This document shows positions 1-8,835 of a DNA stretch of 34,165 nucleotides, piece by piece. Position 1 is the stretch's first letter. Each line of letters opens with the position of its first letter. The DNA is from Acidimicrobiales bacterium (GTDB taxonomy: Bacteria > Actinomycetota > Acidimicrobiia > Acidimicrobiales > Iamiaceae): NCBI GenBank assembly GCA_012730075.1, contig JAAYBP010000192.1, forward strand, positions 1 to 34,165, written 5' to 3'. Made by a program: the position numbers and the translations under genes. The notes under the pieces are model-generated. The model was given only the letters and a program-made list of their open reading frames with translations. It made no database searches and was not told where the DNA came from.

Positions 1-1
1 A

Positions 2-52
2 TCGATCTGGCTCAGCATCGGGGTGTTTCTCCTGTTGGTAGCGCCACCCTGA
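2..52 (+). CDS. 3' end of a truncated CDS, possible membrane protein C-terminus (SIWLSIGVFLLLVAPP*)
   Basis: Open frame from the window edge ending in TGA at 50-52, encoding a hydrophobic helix-like tail; too short to identify. Confidence 0.35.
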   Translation, partial: SIWLSIGVFLLLVAPP

Positions 53-176
53 TACCGGGAGGCTTGACGGTGTGTCGCCGAATCCATCGGACCCACCCCC
101 CGAACGTTGAATGGGTCGAACGACCCAATCTCACCCATCGTGTCGACAACCCCACCGCCCGCGGTCGACCCGCGGC

Positions 177-1121
177 TCAGCCCGTCGCACCGGAGGCCGT
201 CGCCTCCGCCTCGCGGTCCTCGCGGGCCAGGAGCAGCGCAGCCGACGCGTGGTAGGCCCCGGCGATCATGGTGGCCGACTGCTTGAAGTCGTTGAACCGT
301 CCCGGCGGTACGTCGCCGGTCGGCAGCAGGACCGCCTCGACCGACGCGGGCAGGTTGGCCATGTCCCGGCGGAAGCGGGCCCGGCGGGCGATCCAGTACG
401 CCTGGAGCGCCATGTCGAAGGGGCGCCGAGGCTCGGGGCGGGGCCGGTCGAAGCCACCGACGTGGAGGATGTAGATCGTGGTCGCCCCGAGCTCGACGGC
501 CCGGGTCACCGGGACGTCGTTGACCACCGCGCCGTCGATGTAGCGGGTGCCGTCGATCTCGACCGGCGGGAGCATCGCGGGCAGGGCGGCCGAGGCGAGG
601 ATCGGGTCGACCAGGGTGCCCGACGAGAACCACACCTCGCGCGCCGCGTCGATGTCGGTGGCCACGCACTGGAACGGCACCCGCAGGTCCTCGAACGTGT
701 CGGCCTCGAGGATCGCCTCGACGACCCGGCGAAGCCCCTCGTTGCCGTGAACCGACTCGCCCTTCCGCGCGAGCTGCACCGTCGTGGGCAGCAGTCCCGC
801 AGGCAGCACGTCACGGTCGTCGAGATCGACCCACATGTCGTGCATCCGGCCCACCATCTCCAGCGACGGGTCGGCGGCGATCGCCGCGCCGTTCAGGGCA
901 CCGACCGAGCAGCCGAGCACCAGGTCGGGCACGATCCGCTGCTCGAGCAGGGCCCGGAGCATCCCGACCTGGAGCGCACCGAGGTTGCCCCCTCCGCTCA
1001 GCACGAACGCGGTGCGGGGCGCGTGGCGGCGACGCAGCCGGTCGCGCAGCGGGGCGAGCCGGCCCGACAGGCCCGGGCGGGTCGGTGCGGCGTCGCGGGT
1101 CGGTGCGGCGTCCTCGGTCAT
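177..1121 (-). CDS. Patatin-like phospholipase family protein
   Basis: AFVLSGGGNLGALQVGMLRALLE (oxyanion loop), GCSVG nucleophile elbow, and DGA (YIDGAVVNDVPV). Confidence 0.88.
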   Translation of the reverse strand: MTEDAAPTRDAAPTRPGLSGRLAPLRDRLRRRHAPRTAFVLSGGGNLGALQVGMLRALLEQRIVPDLVLGCSVGALNGAAIAADPSLEMVGRMHDMWVDLDDRDVLPAGLLPTTVQLARKGESVHGNEGLRRVVEAILEADTFEDLRVPFQCVATDIDAAREVWFSSGTLVDPILASAALPAMLPPVEIDGTRYIDGAVVNDVPVTRAVELGATTIYILHVGGFDRPRPEPRRPFDMALQAYWIARRARFRRDMANLPASVEAVLLPTGDVPPGRFNDFKQSATMIAGAYHASAALLLAREDREAEATASGATG

Positions 1122-1180
1122 CGGCGTTCGAGGCTAGTGGGGTGCCGATCCCCCGCCCGCGGCCACCACGGCGACCGGAC

Positions 1181-2404
1181 TCAGCGCGGGACGTCGGTCC
1201 AGGGGGTGTCCTTGTCGACCCGCACGTCGCCGGGCAGGCCCAGCACCCGCTCGCCGAGGATGTTCTTCATGATCTCGGTGGTGCCGCCCTCGATCGAGTT
1301 GGCCCGGCACCGCAGGAACGCCTTCTGGGGCTTGCTCAGGTCGAGGGCGTGCTCGGGGCGCACCATCGGGTACCCGCCGGGCATAAGCATCCCCTCGGGA
1401 CCCTGGGCCTCGACGGCGAACTCGGTGATCGCCTTGTACAGCTCCGCCATGGCGAGCTTGCCGATCGAGCCCTCGGGCCCGGGCGTGCCGGCCGCGCGCG
1501 TCTGCGACGCCCGCCAGTTCGTGAGCCGCAGCACCTCGGCGCGGATCCAGAGCTGCACCAGCCGATCGCGCGCCGGGCCGCCCGGCGAGCCGTGGGACCG
1601 CCACGCATCGATCGCCAGCTCGATGACGCCCGTGCCCCGCCGGGGGACGTTGCCGCCGATCGAGACGCGCTCGTTCATCAGGGTGGTGATGGCGACCCGC
1701 CAGCCGTCGCCGACCTCGCCGAGGCGCTCGGCGTCCGGGATCCGGGCGTCGGTGAAGTACACCTCGTTGAACTCGGCCTCGCCGGTGATCTGGTACAGCG
1801 GTCGCACCTCGACCCCGGGGTCCTGCATGTCGACCACGAAGTAGGTGAGGCCCTTGTGCTTGGGCTGGCTCGGGTCGGTGCGGGCGACGAGCATCCCCCA
1901 CCGCGACAGGTGGGCGACGGTGGTCCACACCTTCTGACCGTTGACGATCCACTCGTCGCCGTCGCGGACGGCCCGGGTGGACAGCCCGGCGACGTCGCTC
2001 CCCGCGCCGGGCTCGCTGAACATCTGGCACCACACCTCCTCACCGGTGAACAGCGGGCGGAGGTAGCGCCGCCGCTGCTCCTCCGAGCCGTGGGTGTAGA
2101 CGGTCGGGGCGCCCATGCCGTGGCCGATCGGGTTGCGCCCGACGGGGTTGGGCGCGCCGGCGGCCCCGAGGACCTCCTGCACGACCTTCTGGAGGCCGGG
2201 GCGCAGACCGAGCCCGCCGTGGCCCTCGGCGAAGTGGATCCAGGCCAGTCCGGCGTCGAACTGGGCGCCGAGGAACTCCGCCGGATCGGTGTTGGCCGGC
2301 GGGTGCTCGGCGACCAGGCGGGTGGCCAGCTCGCGCACCCGCTCGGCGTCGGGGTCGGTGGGGGCGTCGGCGGTCGGGGCGGTGGACACGGCGGCGTCGG
2401 TCAT
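1181..2404 (-). CDS. Acyl-CoA dehydrogenase family protein
   Basis: Motifs such as MFSEPGAGSDVAGLSTRAVRDGDEWIVNGQKVWTT and a C-terminal GTTEIMKNILGERVLGLP. Confidence 0.93.
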   Translation of the reverse strand: MTDAAVSTAPTADAPTDPDAERVRELATRLVAEHPPANTDPAEFLGAQFDAGLAWIHFAEGHGGLGLRPGLQKVVQEVLGAAGAPNPVGRNPIGHGMGAPTVYTHGSEEQRRRYLRPLFTGEEVWCQMFSEPGAGSDVAGLSTRAVRDGDEWIVNGQKVWTTVAHLSRWGMLVARTDPSQPKHKGLTYFVVDMQDPGVEVRPLYQITGEAEFNEVYFTDARIPDAERLGEVGDGWRVAITTLMNERVSIGGNVPRRGTGVIELAIDAWRSHGSPGGPARDRLVQLWIRAEVLRLTNWRASQTRAAGTPGPEGSIGKLAMAELYKAITEFAVEAQGPEGMLMPGGYPMVRPEHALDLSKPQKAFLRCRANSIEGGTTEIMKNILGERVLGLPGDVRVDKDTPWTDVPR

Positions 2405-2417
2405 GGCGTCGAACCCT

Positions 2418-2437
2418 ACTTGACCGTCCGGTCAAGT
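2418..2437. promoter_or_regulatory. Perfect inverted repeat ACTTGACCG-TC-CGGTCAAGT, candidate TetR-family operator
   Basis: 9-bp arms with a 2-bp spacer in the 57-bp divergent intergenic region between acyl-CoA dehydrogenase and GDPD genes; read directly from sequence. Confidence 0.7.
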
Positions 2438-2461
2438 GCGGAGGCGGGTACGTTCCCCTCC

Positions 2462-3226
2462 GTGAGCGGATGGGCGTTCCTCGACCACGGTGGCCCCCTC
2501 CCGTTCGCCCATCGCGGCGCCCACGGCCCCGACGGCCCCGGGGAGAACACGCTCGCCGCCTTCGCGGCCGCGGTCGACCTCGGCTACCCGTACCTGGAGA
2601 CCGACGTCCACGTGACCCGCGACGGCGTGGTGGTCGCCTTCCACGACGACCACCTCGATCGCGTGTCGGACCGCACCGGCGCCATCGAGGACCTCACCTG
2701 GGACGAGGTCGCCCGGGCCCGCGTCGGCGCCGACGGCGACCCGGTCCCCCGCCTCGACGAGATCCTCTCCACCTGGCCGACCGTGCGGATCAACATCGAC
2801 CCCAAGTCCGACCGGGTCGTCGAACCGCTCGCCCGGGTGCTGGCGGAGCACGATGCGGTCGACCGCGTGTGCTGCGGGTCGTTCTCCGACGCCCGCCTGA
2901 CCGAGCTGCGCGACCGCCTCGGGCCGCGGCTCTGCACGTCGCTGGGGCCCAAGGCCACCGCCAAGCTGGCGGCGGCGGCGATGGGCGCGCCGATCCGGCA
3001 CCTCCCGGCACCGTGCGCTCAGGTCCCGACCCACATCCGGCGCAAGCGCCTCGTCACCCCCCGGTTCGTGCGGACCGCCCACGAGCTGGGCCTCCAGGTC
3101 CACGTGTGGACCATCGACGACCCCGACGAGATGGCGGCCCTGCTCGACCTCGGCGTCGACGGCGTGATGACCGACCGGGCGGAGGTCCTGAAGGACGTCC
3201 TGGTCGACCGCGGCGCCTGGGTCTGA
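2462..3226 (+). CDS. Glycerophosphodiester phosphodiesterase family protein (GTG start)
   Basis: AHRGAHGPDGPGENTLAAF, ETDVHVTRDGVVVAFHDD, VHVWTIDDPDEMAALLDLGVDGVMTDR are GDPD hallmarks. Confidence 0.93.
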   Translation: MSGWAFLDHGGPLPFAHRGAHGPDGPGENTLAAFAAAVDLGYPYLETDVHVTRDGVVVAFHDDHLDRVSDRTGAIEDLTWDEVARARVGADGDPVPRLDEILSTWPTVRINIDPKSDRVVEPLARVLAEHDAVDRVCCGSFSDARLTELRDRLGPRLCTSLGPKATAKLAAAAMGAPIRHLPAPCAQVPTHIRRKRLVTPRFVRTAHELGLQVHVWTIDDPDEMAALLDLGVDGVMTDRAEVLKDVLVDRGAWV

Positions 3227-3255
3227 CCCGACCTCCTCCGACCCGGCCCGGGGAT

Positions 3256-4563
3256 TCAGCCGGAGCGGCGGCGCACCCGCATCTTGACCGCGGTCTGGCC
3301 GAGGTCGAACGCCTCGCGCAGGCTCCGCTCGAGGTAGCGGAGGTAGCTCGCCGGCACGTCCTTGTTGGCGAACAGGGTGAAGGTCGGCGGGTCGGTGGCG
3401 CCCTGGGTCGCGTAGAGCACGCGGACCCCGTGGGGTCCGGGCTGGGCGGACTGGGCGGCCGCGATCACGTCGTTGACCCGGCGGGTGGGCACCCGCCGCC
3501 GGTACTGGTCGATGGTGCCGGCGAGGGCGGGCAGCAGCTTGGCGACGCCCTTGCCCGTCAGCGCGCTGATCTTGAGCACCGGCGCGTCGCCGACGAAGGC
3601 GAGCCGTCGGGCGACCTGGTCGGTGACGTCCGCCCGGGCCTCGGCGTCGAGCAGCTCCCACTTGTTCAGCAGGACCACGACCGGGCAGCCCGCCGCGTCG
3701 ACCCGCTCGGCGAGGCGCTGGTCCTGGTGGGTGATGCCCTCGGTGGCGTCGACGACGAGGAGGGCGACGTCGGCGGCGTCGACCGCCTGGAGGGCCCGCA
3801 CCAGCGAGTAGTACTCGGTGCCCTCGTCGATCCTCGACTTGCGGCGCATCCCGGCGGTGTCGACGAACCGGATCGGGCCGGTGTCGGTCTCGACCACCGT
3901 GTCGACCGTGTCGCGCGTCGTCCCGGGCATGTCGTGCACCACCGCCCGGTCGGTGCCGGTGATCCGGTTGAACAGGGTCGACTTGCCGACGTTCGGGCGA
4001 CCGACGATCGCCACCGAGACCGAACCGTCGTCGTCGGCGGGGTCCGGCGCCGGCGCGTCCGCGTCCTCCTCGGGCAGGAGGGCGACGACCTCGTCGAGGA
4101 GGTCGCCGGTGCCGCGGCCGTGCAGGGCGCTCACCGGGTGCGGGTCTCCGAGGCCGAGGCGCAACAGGTCCCACACGAGGTGGTCCCGGCTCGACCCGTC
4201 GACCTTGTTGGCGACGAGCAGCACCGGCGCGGCGACGCCCCTGAGCAGGGCGGCGACCCGGTCGTCGTCGTCGCCGAGGCCGACGGTGGGGTCGACGACG
4301 AAGAGCACGACGTCCGCGTCGCGGATCGCCTGCTCGCTCTGGCGGCTGACCTTGTCGTCGAGCTCGGTGCCCCGCGCCATCCAGCCGCCGGTGTCGACGA
4401 GGGTGAAGGAGCGGCCGTTCCAGTCGGCGACGACCTCCTTGCGGTCGCGGGTGACGCCCGGGCGTTCCTCGACGATCGCCTCGCGCCGACCGAGGATGCG
4501 GTTGACCAGGGTCGACTTGCCGACGTTGGGTCGCCCGACGATGGCGACGACCGGGAGCGTCAC
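3256..4563 (-). CDS. der: Ribosome biogenesis GTPase Der (EngA), likely GTG start at 4563
   Basis: Two tandem GTPase domains (VAIVGRPNVGKSTLVNRI and VAIVGRPNVGKSTLFNRI) and a KH-like C-terminus. The listed ORF start at 4683 is upstream of the likely start VTLPVVAIVGRPN. Confidence 0.95.
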   Translation of the reverse strand: MTLPVVAIVGRPNVGKSTLVNRILGRREAIVEERPGVTRDRKEVVADWNGRSFTLVDTGGWMARGTELDDKVSRQSEQAIRDADVVLFVVDPTVGLGDDDDRVAALLRGVAAPVLLVANKVDGSSRDHLVWDLLRLGLGDPHPVSALHGRGTGDLLDEVVALLPEEDADAPAPDPADDDGSVSVAIVGRPNVGKSTLFNRITGTDRAVVHDMPGTTRDTVDTVVETDTGPIRFVDTAGMRRKSRIDEGTEYYSLVRALQAVDAADVALLVVDATEGITHQDQRLAERVDAAGCPVVVLLNKWELLDAEARADVTDQVARRLAFVGDAPVLKISALTGKGVAKLLPALAGTIDQYRRRVPTRRVNDVIAAAQSAQPGPHGVRVLYATQGATDPPTFTLFANKDVPASYLRYLERSLREAFDLGQTAVKMRVRRRSG

Positions 4564-6095
4564 GCCGCCACCGGACGACGCAGCGCCCTGCGGAGGGCGA
4601 CCCCGTCGGTCTCGACGACCTCGACCGCCCGGGGCAGGTCCGCGGGCGTGAGACCGTCGAGGAAGCGGCCACCGGACAGGCACACGTCGGGCAGCAGGTA
4701 GCGGTGCCCCTCCGGCTCGCCGGCGAGCACCGCCGCGAGGTCCTCGCCGACCATCAGGCCCGCAACGCCCACGTTGCCGCCGAAGAAGCCGTTGGGTACC
4801 GGGAGCACCCTGACGTCCTCGCGCCCCGAAGCGGCGAGCAGCGGGCGCAGCACCTCCGCCCCGTACCGGCCGGTGAGCACCGCGACCGGGGCGTCGGGCC
4901 GGGCCCGCAGGGCGACCGGCGTCGGAATCCCGTCGTCGCGCCCCGCGCCCCCTCCCCCGGCTCCGACGGCCGCACCGGATCCCGCCGACGGACCGGAGCC
5001 AACCACCGACCCGGGCTCACCGCAGCGGACGGCGCGGTAGCCCTCGGCGGGCGCCGCGTAGTCGCCGGCCGCCTCGTAGCGGGTCGCCCGGCCGGTCTCG
5101 GCCGCGTCGGCCCAGTGGAAGAAGCCGTCCTGGGGACCGCGGGATGCCGCCGTGGCGCCGCTGTGGAAGTCGGCCTCGAAGGCCCGGGCCATGCCGACGC
5201 CGTCCTCGTACATCGGGAAACCCTCGTAGGCCCCTGCGTCGGGGAACGGCCGGGCGGCGAGCAGGTAGTACTCGTCGGCGGCGAATACGAGCCGGCGGCC
5301 GAGGACCCGGAGGAAGCGCTCCTGGGCGGCGTGCACGACGTCGAGCACCAGGCTCGCCTCGTCGCGTGTGGTGGGCCGCATCCTCGGCTCGGGGTTGAAC
5401 CGGCTGACGCCGAGGGGCACGACGCACAGCGACGCCAGCTCCGGGAACCGGTCGAGCACACCGGCCATGGTGTCGGCCAGCACCGCGCCGTCGTTGAGGC
5501 CCGGGCAGCAGACGATCTGGCCGTGGATCTCGACGCCGTGGTCGAGCAGGGCGCGCAGCCACCGCATCGACGGCGCGCCCCGACGGTTGCGGAGCAGGTC
5601 GACGCGGACCTCGGGGTCGGTGGCGTGGATGCTGACGTTCAGGGGGCCCAGGCCCTCGGTGACCACCCGCTCCAGGTCGGCCTCGGTGAACCGGGTGAGG
5701 GTCGTGAAGTTCCCGTACAGGAAGCTCAGCCGGTAGTCGTCGTCCTTCAGGTAGAGGCTCTTCCGCAGGCCCGGTGGGAGCTGGTAGATGAAGCAGAACT
5801 CGCAGTGGTTGTCGCACGTGCGGAGCTGGTCGAACAGCGCCGAGTGCACCTCCAGCCCGATCGGTGCGCCCGCCGCCTTGGGCACCGCGACCGTCGTCTC
5901 GAGCCCGCCACGGCGCACGTCGAGCACCGGGTCCGCCTCGTCGGTGAGCCACCGCCACCGTATGACGTCGCGCGGCACCTCGCCGTCCACCGCGAGCACC
6001 TCGTCGCCGACGACCAGGCCCGCGGCGGCCGCCGGGGATCCGGGCGCGACGGCGACGACGCGCGGCACCACCCGGGGATCCCCACCGTTCGACAC
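4560..6095 (-). CDS. DUF512 family protein with PDZ-like N-terminus and radical-SAM-like C-x3-C-x2-C motif; start GTG 6095 (or ATG 6101)
   Basis: VVAVAPGSPAAAAGLVVGDEVLAVDG (PDZ-like), CDNHCEFCFIYQLPPGLRKSLYLKDDDYRLSFLYGNFTTLTR characteristic of the DUF512 / FeS oxidoreductase family. Confidence 0.9.
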   Translation of the reverse strand: MSNGGDPRVVPRVVAVAPGSPAAAAGLVVGDEVLAVDGEVPRDVIRWRWLTDEADPVLDVRRGGLETTVAVPKAAGAPIGLEVHSALFDQLRTCDNHCEFCFIYQLPPGLRKSLYLKDDDYRLSFLYGNFTTLTRFTEADLERVVTEGLGPLNVSIHATDPEVRVDLLRNRRGAPSMRWLRALLDHGVEIHGQIVCCPGLNDGAVLADTMAGVLDRFPELASLCVVPLGVSRFNPEPRMRPTTRDEASLVLDVVHAAQERFLRVLGRRLVFAADEYYLLAARPFPDAGAYEGFPMYEDGVGMARAFEADFHSGATAASRGPQDGFFHWADAAETGRATRYEAAGDYAAPAEGYRAVRCGEPGSVVGSGPSAGSGAAVGAGGGGAGRDDGIPTPVALRARPDAPVAVLTGRYGAEVLRPLLAASGREDVRVLPVPNGFFGGNVGVAGLMVGEDLAAVLAGEPEGHRYLLPDVCLSGGRFLDGLTPADLPRAVEVVETDGVALRRALRRPVAA

Positions 6096-6231
6096 GGCCA
6101 TCGATGCTAGTGGGGTGTCTCGTAGCGCTCGGCAGGGAACCGGCGAGCCCGGGGCGTCCCTCGCAAGGCCGCACGACGCGCCGGCACGGAGGCTCCGGCC
6201 TCCCGGCCACGGTACGTCGGGGAGCCGTCGG

Positions 6232-6237
6232 TAGGGT
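6232..6237 (+). promoter_or_regulatory. Candidate -10 element TAGGGT for leaderless ispH
   Basis: TAGGGT followed by 6 nt then GTG 6244. Confidence 0.5.
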
Positions 6238-6243
6238 GGACGG

Positions 6244-7284
6244 GTGGACGTCGACCGGGTGCTGCTCGCCGAACCGCGGGGTTTCTGCGCCGGGGTGGAG
6301 ATGGCGATCAAGGCCCTGGCCTGGATGGTGAGGGCGTTCGAGCCGCCGGTGTACTGCTACCACGAGATCGTGCACAACAAGCTGGTGGTCGACCGGTTCC
6401 GCGACCAGGGCGTCGTGTTCGTCGACGACATCGATGCGGTGCCGCCGGGCCGGCCCGTGATGCTGTCGGCGCACGGCTCGGCGCCCGACGTGGTGGAGGC
6501 GGCCCGCGCCGGCGGCGGTTACGTCGTCGATGCGGTGTGCCCGCTGGTCACCAAGGTCCACCACGAGGTCAAGGTGCGGGCCGGAAAGGGATACCGCATC
6601 GTCTACGTCGGCCACGAGGGCCACGAGGAGGCGGTGGGCACCATGGCGGTGGCGCCGACGCGGGTCCACCGCGTCGAGTCCGAGGCCGAGGTCGCCGCCC
6701 TGCCCGCCTTCGACGAGCCGACCGCGCTCCTCGCCCAGACCACGCTCAGCCACCGCGACTGGTCGTCGGTGCGCGACGCGGCGGTCGAGCGCTTCCCCGA
6801 CATGTGGCTGCCGGGTCGCAGCGACCTGTGCTTCGCCACGACCAACCGCCAGACCGCCCTGCTGGAGATGGCGCCCCGGTGCGACGCGATCGTCGTGATC
6901 GGCTCGGCCAACTCGTCGAACACCATGGCCCTGGCCAAGCTGGCCTCGGAGGCGGGATGCCCCCGGGTGCTGCGCCTCAACACCGCCGACGAGCTGCCCG
7001 ACGACCTCACCGGCACGGTGGGCGTCACCGCGGGCGCCTCCGCCTCCGAGGAGCTGGTCGAGGCGGTCGTCGCCCGCCTGGGTCACGACCGCTCGACGGT
7101 CGAGTCGGTGCGCGTCACCGACGAGGACGAGTACTTCCCGCCGCCACGGAACCTCCGGGACCTGATCGCCAGCCTCGACGTGGTCGCCACGCTCACCCTC
7201 GGCGGGTCGGTGCCGGATCGCCCCGGGGCCGACGACCGGGCCCTGCCCGCCAGCGAGGTGCTGTCGTCCCTCACCGAGCTCTGA
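6244..7284 (+). CDS. ispH: 4-hydroxy-3-methylbut-2-enyl diphosphate reductase
   Basis: LLAEPRGFCAGVEMAI, DAVCPLVTKVH, GHEGHEEAVGT, LCFATTNRQ, SANSSNT motifs; three cluster cysteines present. Confidence 0.95.
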   Translation: MDVDRVLLAEPRGFCAGVEMAIKALAWMVRAFEPPVYCYHEIVHNKLVVDRFRDQGVVFVDDIDAVPPGRPVMLSAHGSAPDVVEAARAGGGYVVDAVCPLVTKVHHEVKVRAGKGYRIVYVGHEGHEEAVGTMAVAPTRVHRVESEAEVAALPAFDEPTALLAQTTLSHRDWSSVRDAAVERFPDMWLPGRSDLCFATTNRQTALLEMAPRCDAIVVIGSANSSNTMALAKLASEAGCPRVLRLNTADELPDDLTGTVGVTAGASASEELVEAVVARLGHDRSTVESVRVTDEDEYFPPPRNLRDLIASLDVVATLTLGGSVPDRPGADDRALPASEVLSSLTEL

Positions 7285-7311
7285 TCGGCGCGGGCCGGTC
7301 CGGTCGGTGGG

Positions 7312-8043
7312 TCAGCGGCGGTTGGGGGTGCCGGCCCGCTCCTGCGCCTCGTCGAAGAGGGCCTGGACCTCCTCGTACAGGCGGGCGGTCTGCTCCCGGA
7401 TCGCGGAGCGGCGCGCCTTGGCCCCGTCGACCCGTGGCGCCTCCAGCGGATCGCCGACGACGACCACGACCTTGGTGGGGCGGATGAACCTCGCCCCCTT
7501 CGGCATCGCCCTCTCCGAGCCGCCGATCCCGACGGGCACGATCGGCGCTCCGGTGCGGCTCTGCACGAACGCCGGCCCGTCGAACAGGGGCTGGACCTCC
7601 GGCCCGGACTGCCGGGTCCCTTCGGGGAAGACGACGAGCGGCTCCCCCACCTCGAGCACCTTCACGCAGGCCGCCAGGGCCTCGCGGTCCGCGGTACCGC
7701 GGGCGACCGGAATGCCCCCCAACGCGGACCAGAGCCGGCCGAAGCCAGGGACCCAGAGGGTGTCCTTGGCGAGGAAGCGCTGCCGCCGCCGGGCGCACCC
7801 CGCGGCGAGCAGGAAGTCGACGTTCGAGCGGTGGACCGGCGCGAGGATGAACGGGCGATCGGTCGGGACCCGGTCGAGGCCGTCGTACTCGACCCTGAAC
7901 CAGAGTCGTGCCCACCCGACGAGCGCCGCCCGCACGAACCCGTAGAGCAGGCGCTCGCCGCGGGTAGGCGGTTCGAGGTGGATCGTGACCCCGCTGCGCC
8001 GTTCGGCCCGGGCCAGCTCGCCGGCGGAGGGACCGTCGCTCAC
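7312..8043 (-). CDS. 1-acyl-sn-glycerol-3-phosphate acyltransferase (PlsC family), GTG start
   Basis: APVHRSNVDF variant of HX4D and VVFPEGTRQSG; overlaps the cmk stop codon by 4 nt (GTGA). Confidence 0.88.
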   Translation of the reverse strand: MSDGPSAGELARAERRSGVTIHLEPPTRGERLLYGFVRAALVGWARLWFRVEYDGLDRVPTDRPFILAPVHRSNVDFLLAAGCARRRQRFLAKDTLWVPGFGRLWSALGGIPVARGTADREALAACVKVLEVGEPLVVFPEGTRQSGPEVQPLFDGPAFVQSRTGAPIVPVGIGGSERAMPKGARFIRPTKVVVVVGDPLEAPRVDGAKARRSAIREQTARLYEEVQALFDEAQERAGTPNRR

Positions 8044-8678
8044 GGTGCCCCCACCCGCTCGACCAGCGAGGCGACGATCTCGTCGACGCTCAGGTCGCTG
8101 GTGTCGACCACCACCGCGTCGTCGGCCTCGACCAGGGGCGATTCGTCGCGTCCCTGGTCGAGCGCGTCCCGCCGGGCCAGGTCGGTCGCGACCGTCTCGT
8201 AGTCGAGGTCGGCGACCTCCTTCGACCGCCGGGCGGCGCGCACCTCGGGCCGGGCGGTCAGGTACACCTTGAGCAGGGCGTCGGGGAACACGACCGTGCC
8301 GATGTCGCGGCCCTCGAGGACCCCGCCGCCGCGCTCGACGGTCCAGGCCCGCTGGCGTCGCACCATGTCGGTGCGCACCTCGGGGTTCGCCGCCACCAGC
8401 GACACCGCCCGGGTCACCTCGGGGCCGCGGATCTCGATGGTGGCGTCGACACCGTCGACGACCACCCCGTCGGGCCCGACCTCCAGCTCGAGGTCGCCGA
8501 CGATCGCCGCCACGTCGGCGCCGTCGGCGGGGTCGATGCCGCGGCGAAGCGCGGCGAAGGTGACCGCCCGGTACATCGCGCCGGTGTCGAGGTAGTCCAG
8601 GCCCAGGCGGTCGGCGAGGCGACGGGCGATCGTGCTCTTGCCGGACCCGGCCGGGCCGTCGATGGCGATGACCTTCAC
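8040..8678 (-). CDS. cmk: (d)CMP kinase
   Basis: [38 protein letters not shown] and [16 protein letters not shown]-type motif ([26 protein letters not shown]). Confidence 0.95.
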   Translation of the reverse strand: MKVIAIDGPAGSGKSTIARRLADRLGLDYLDTGAMYRAVTFAALRRGIDPADGADVAAIVGDLELEVGPDGVVVDGVDATIEIRGPEVTRAVSLVAANPEVRTDMVRRQRAWTVERGGGVLEGRDIGTVVFPDALLKVYLTARPEVRAARRSKEVADLDYETVATDLARRDALDQGRDESPLVEADDAVVVDTSDLSVDEIVASLVERVGAP

Positions 8679-8806
8679 GGTGCGTGAAGCTACCGCCCCC
8701 GTGGAGCCGCCCGTACGGATGGGTTCGGGGCACACGCGCACGCGCGCCGCGGGGACGAACGGAGTCGGAGGAATCCGGTACGCGCCGCGGCCCCGGTCGG
8801 GGCCCG

Positions 8807-8812
8807 TAGGAT
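8807..8812 (+). promoter_or_regulatory. Candidate -10 element TAGGAT for leadered thyA-folA, with GGAGG Shine-Dalgarno-like sequence near 8827
   Basis: TAGGAT 23 nt upstream of ATG 8836, with ggagg upstream of the start. Confidence 0.45.
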
Positions 8813-8835
8813 CGGGCGACGGATCCGGAGGTGCG

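Noticed and set aside
1085-3226. 713-aa plus-strand ORF
   Set aside because: Only the part from GTG 2462 (GDPD) looks like protein; the upstream part is antisense to acyl-CoA dehydrogenase, an artefact of high GC.
3227-3255. Intrinsic terminator between convergent GDPD and der
   Set aside because: GC-rich but no convincing stem-loop with U tract in the 29-bp gap.
2470-4701. 743-aa plus-strand ORF
   Set aside because: Out-of-frame over GDPD and antisense to der; Arg/Pro/Gly-rich composition without domain motifs.
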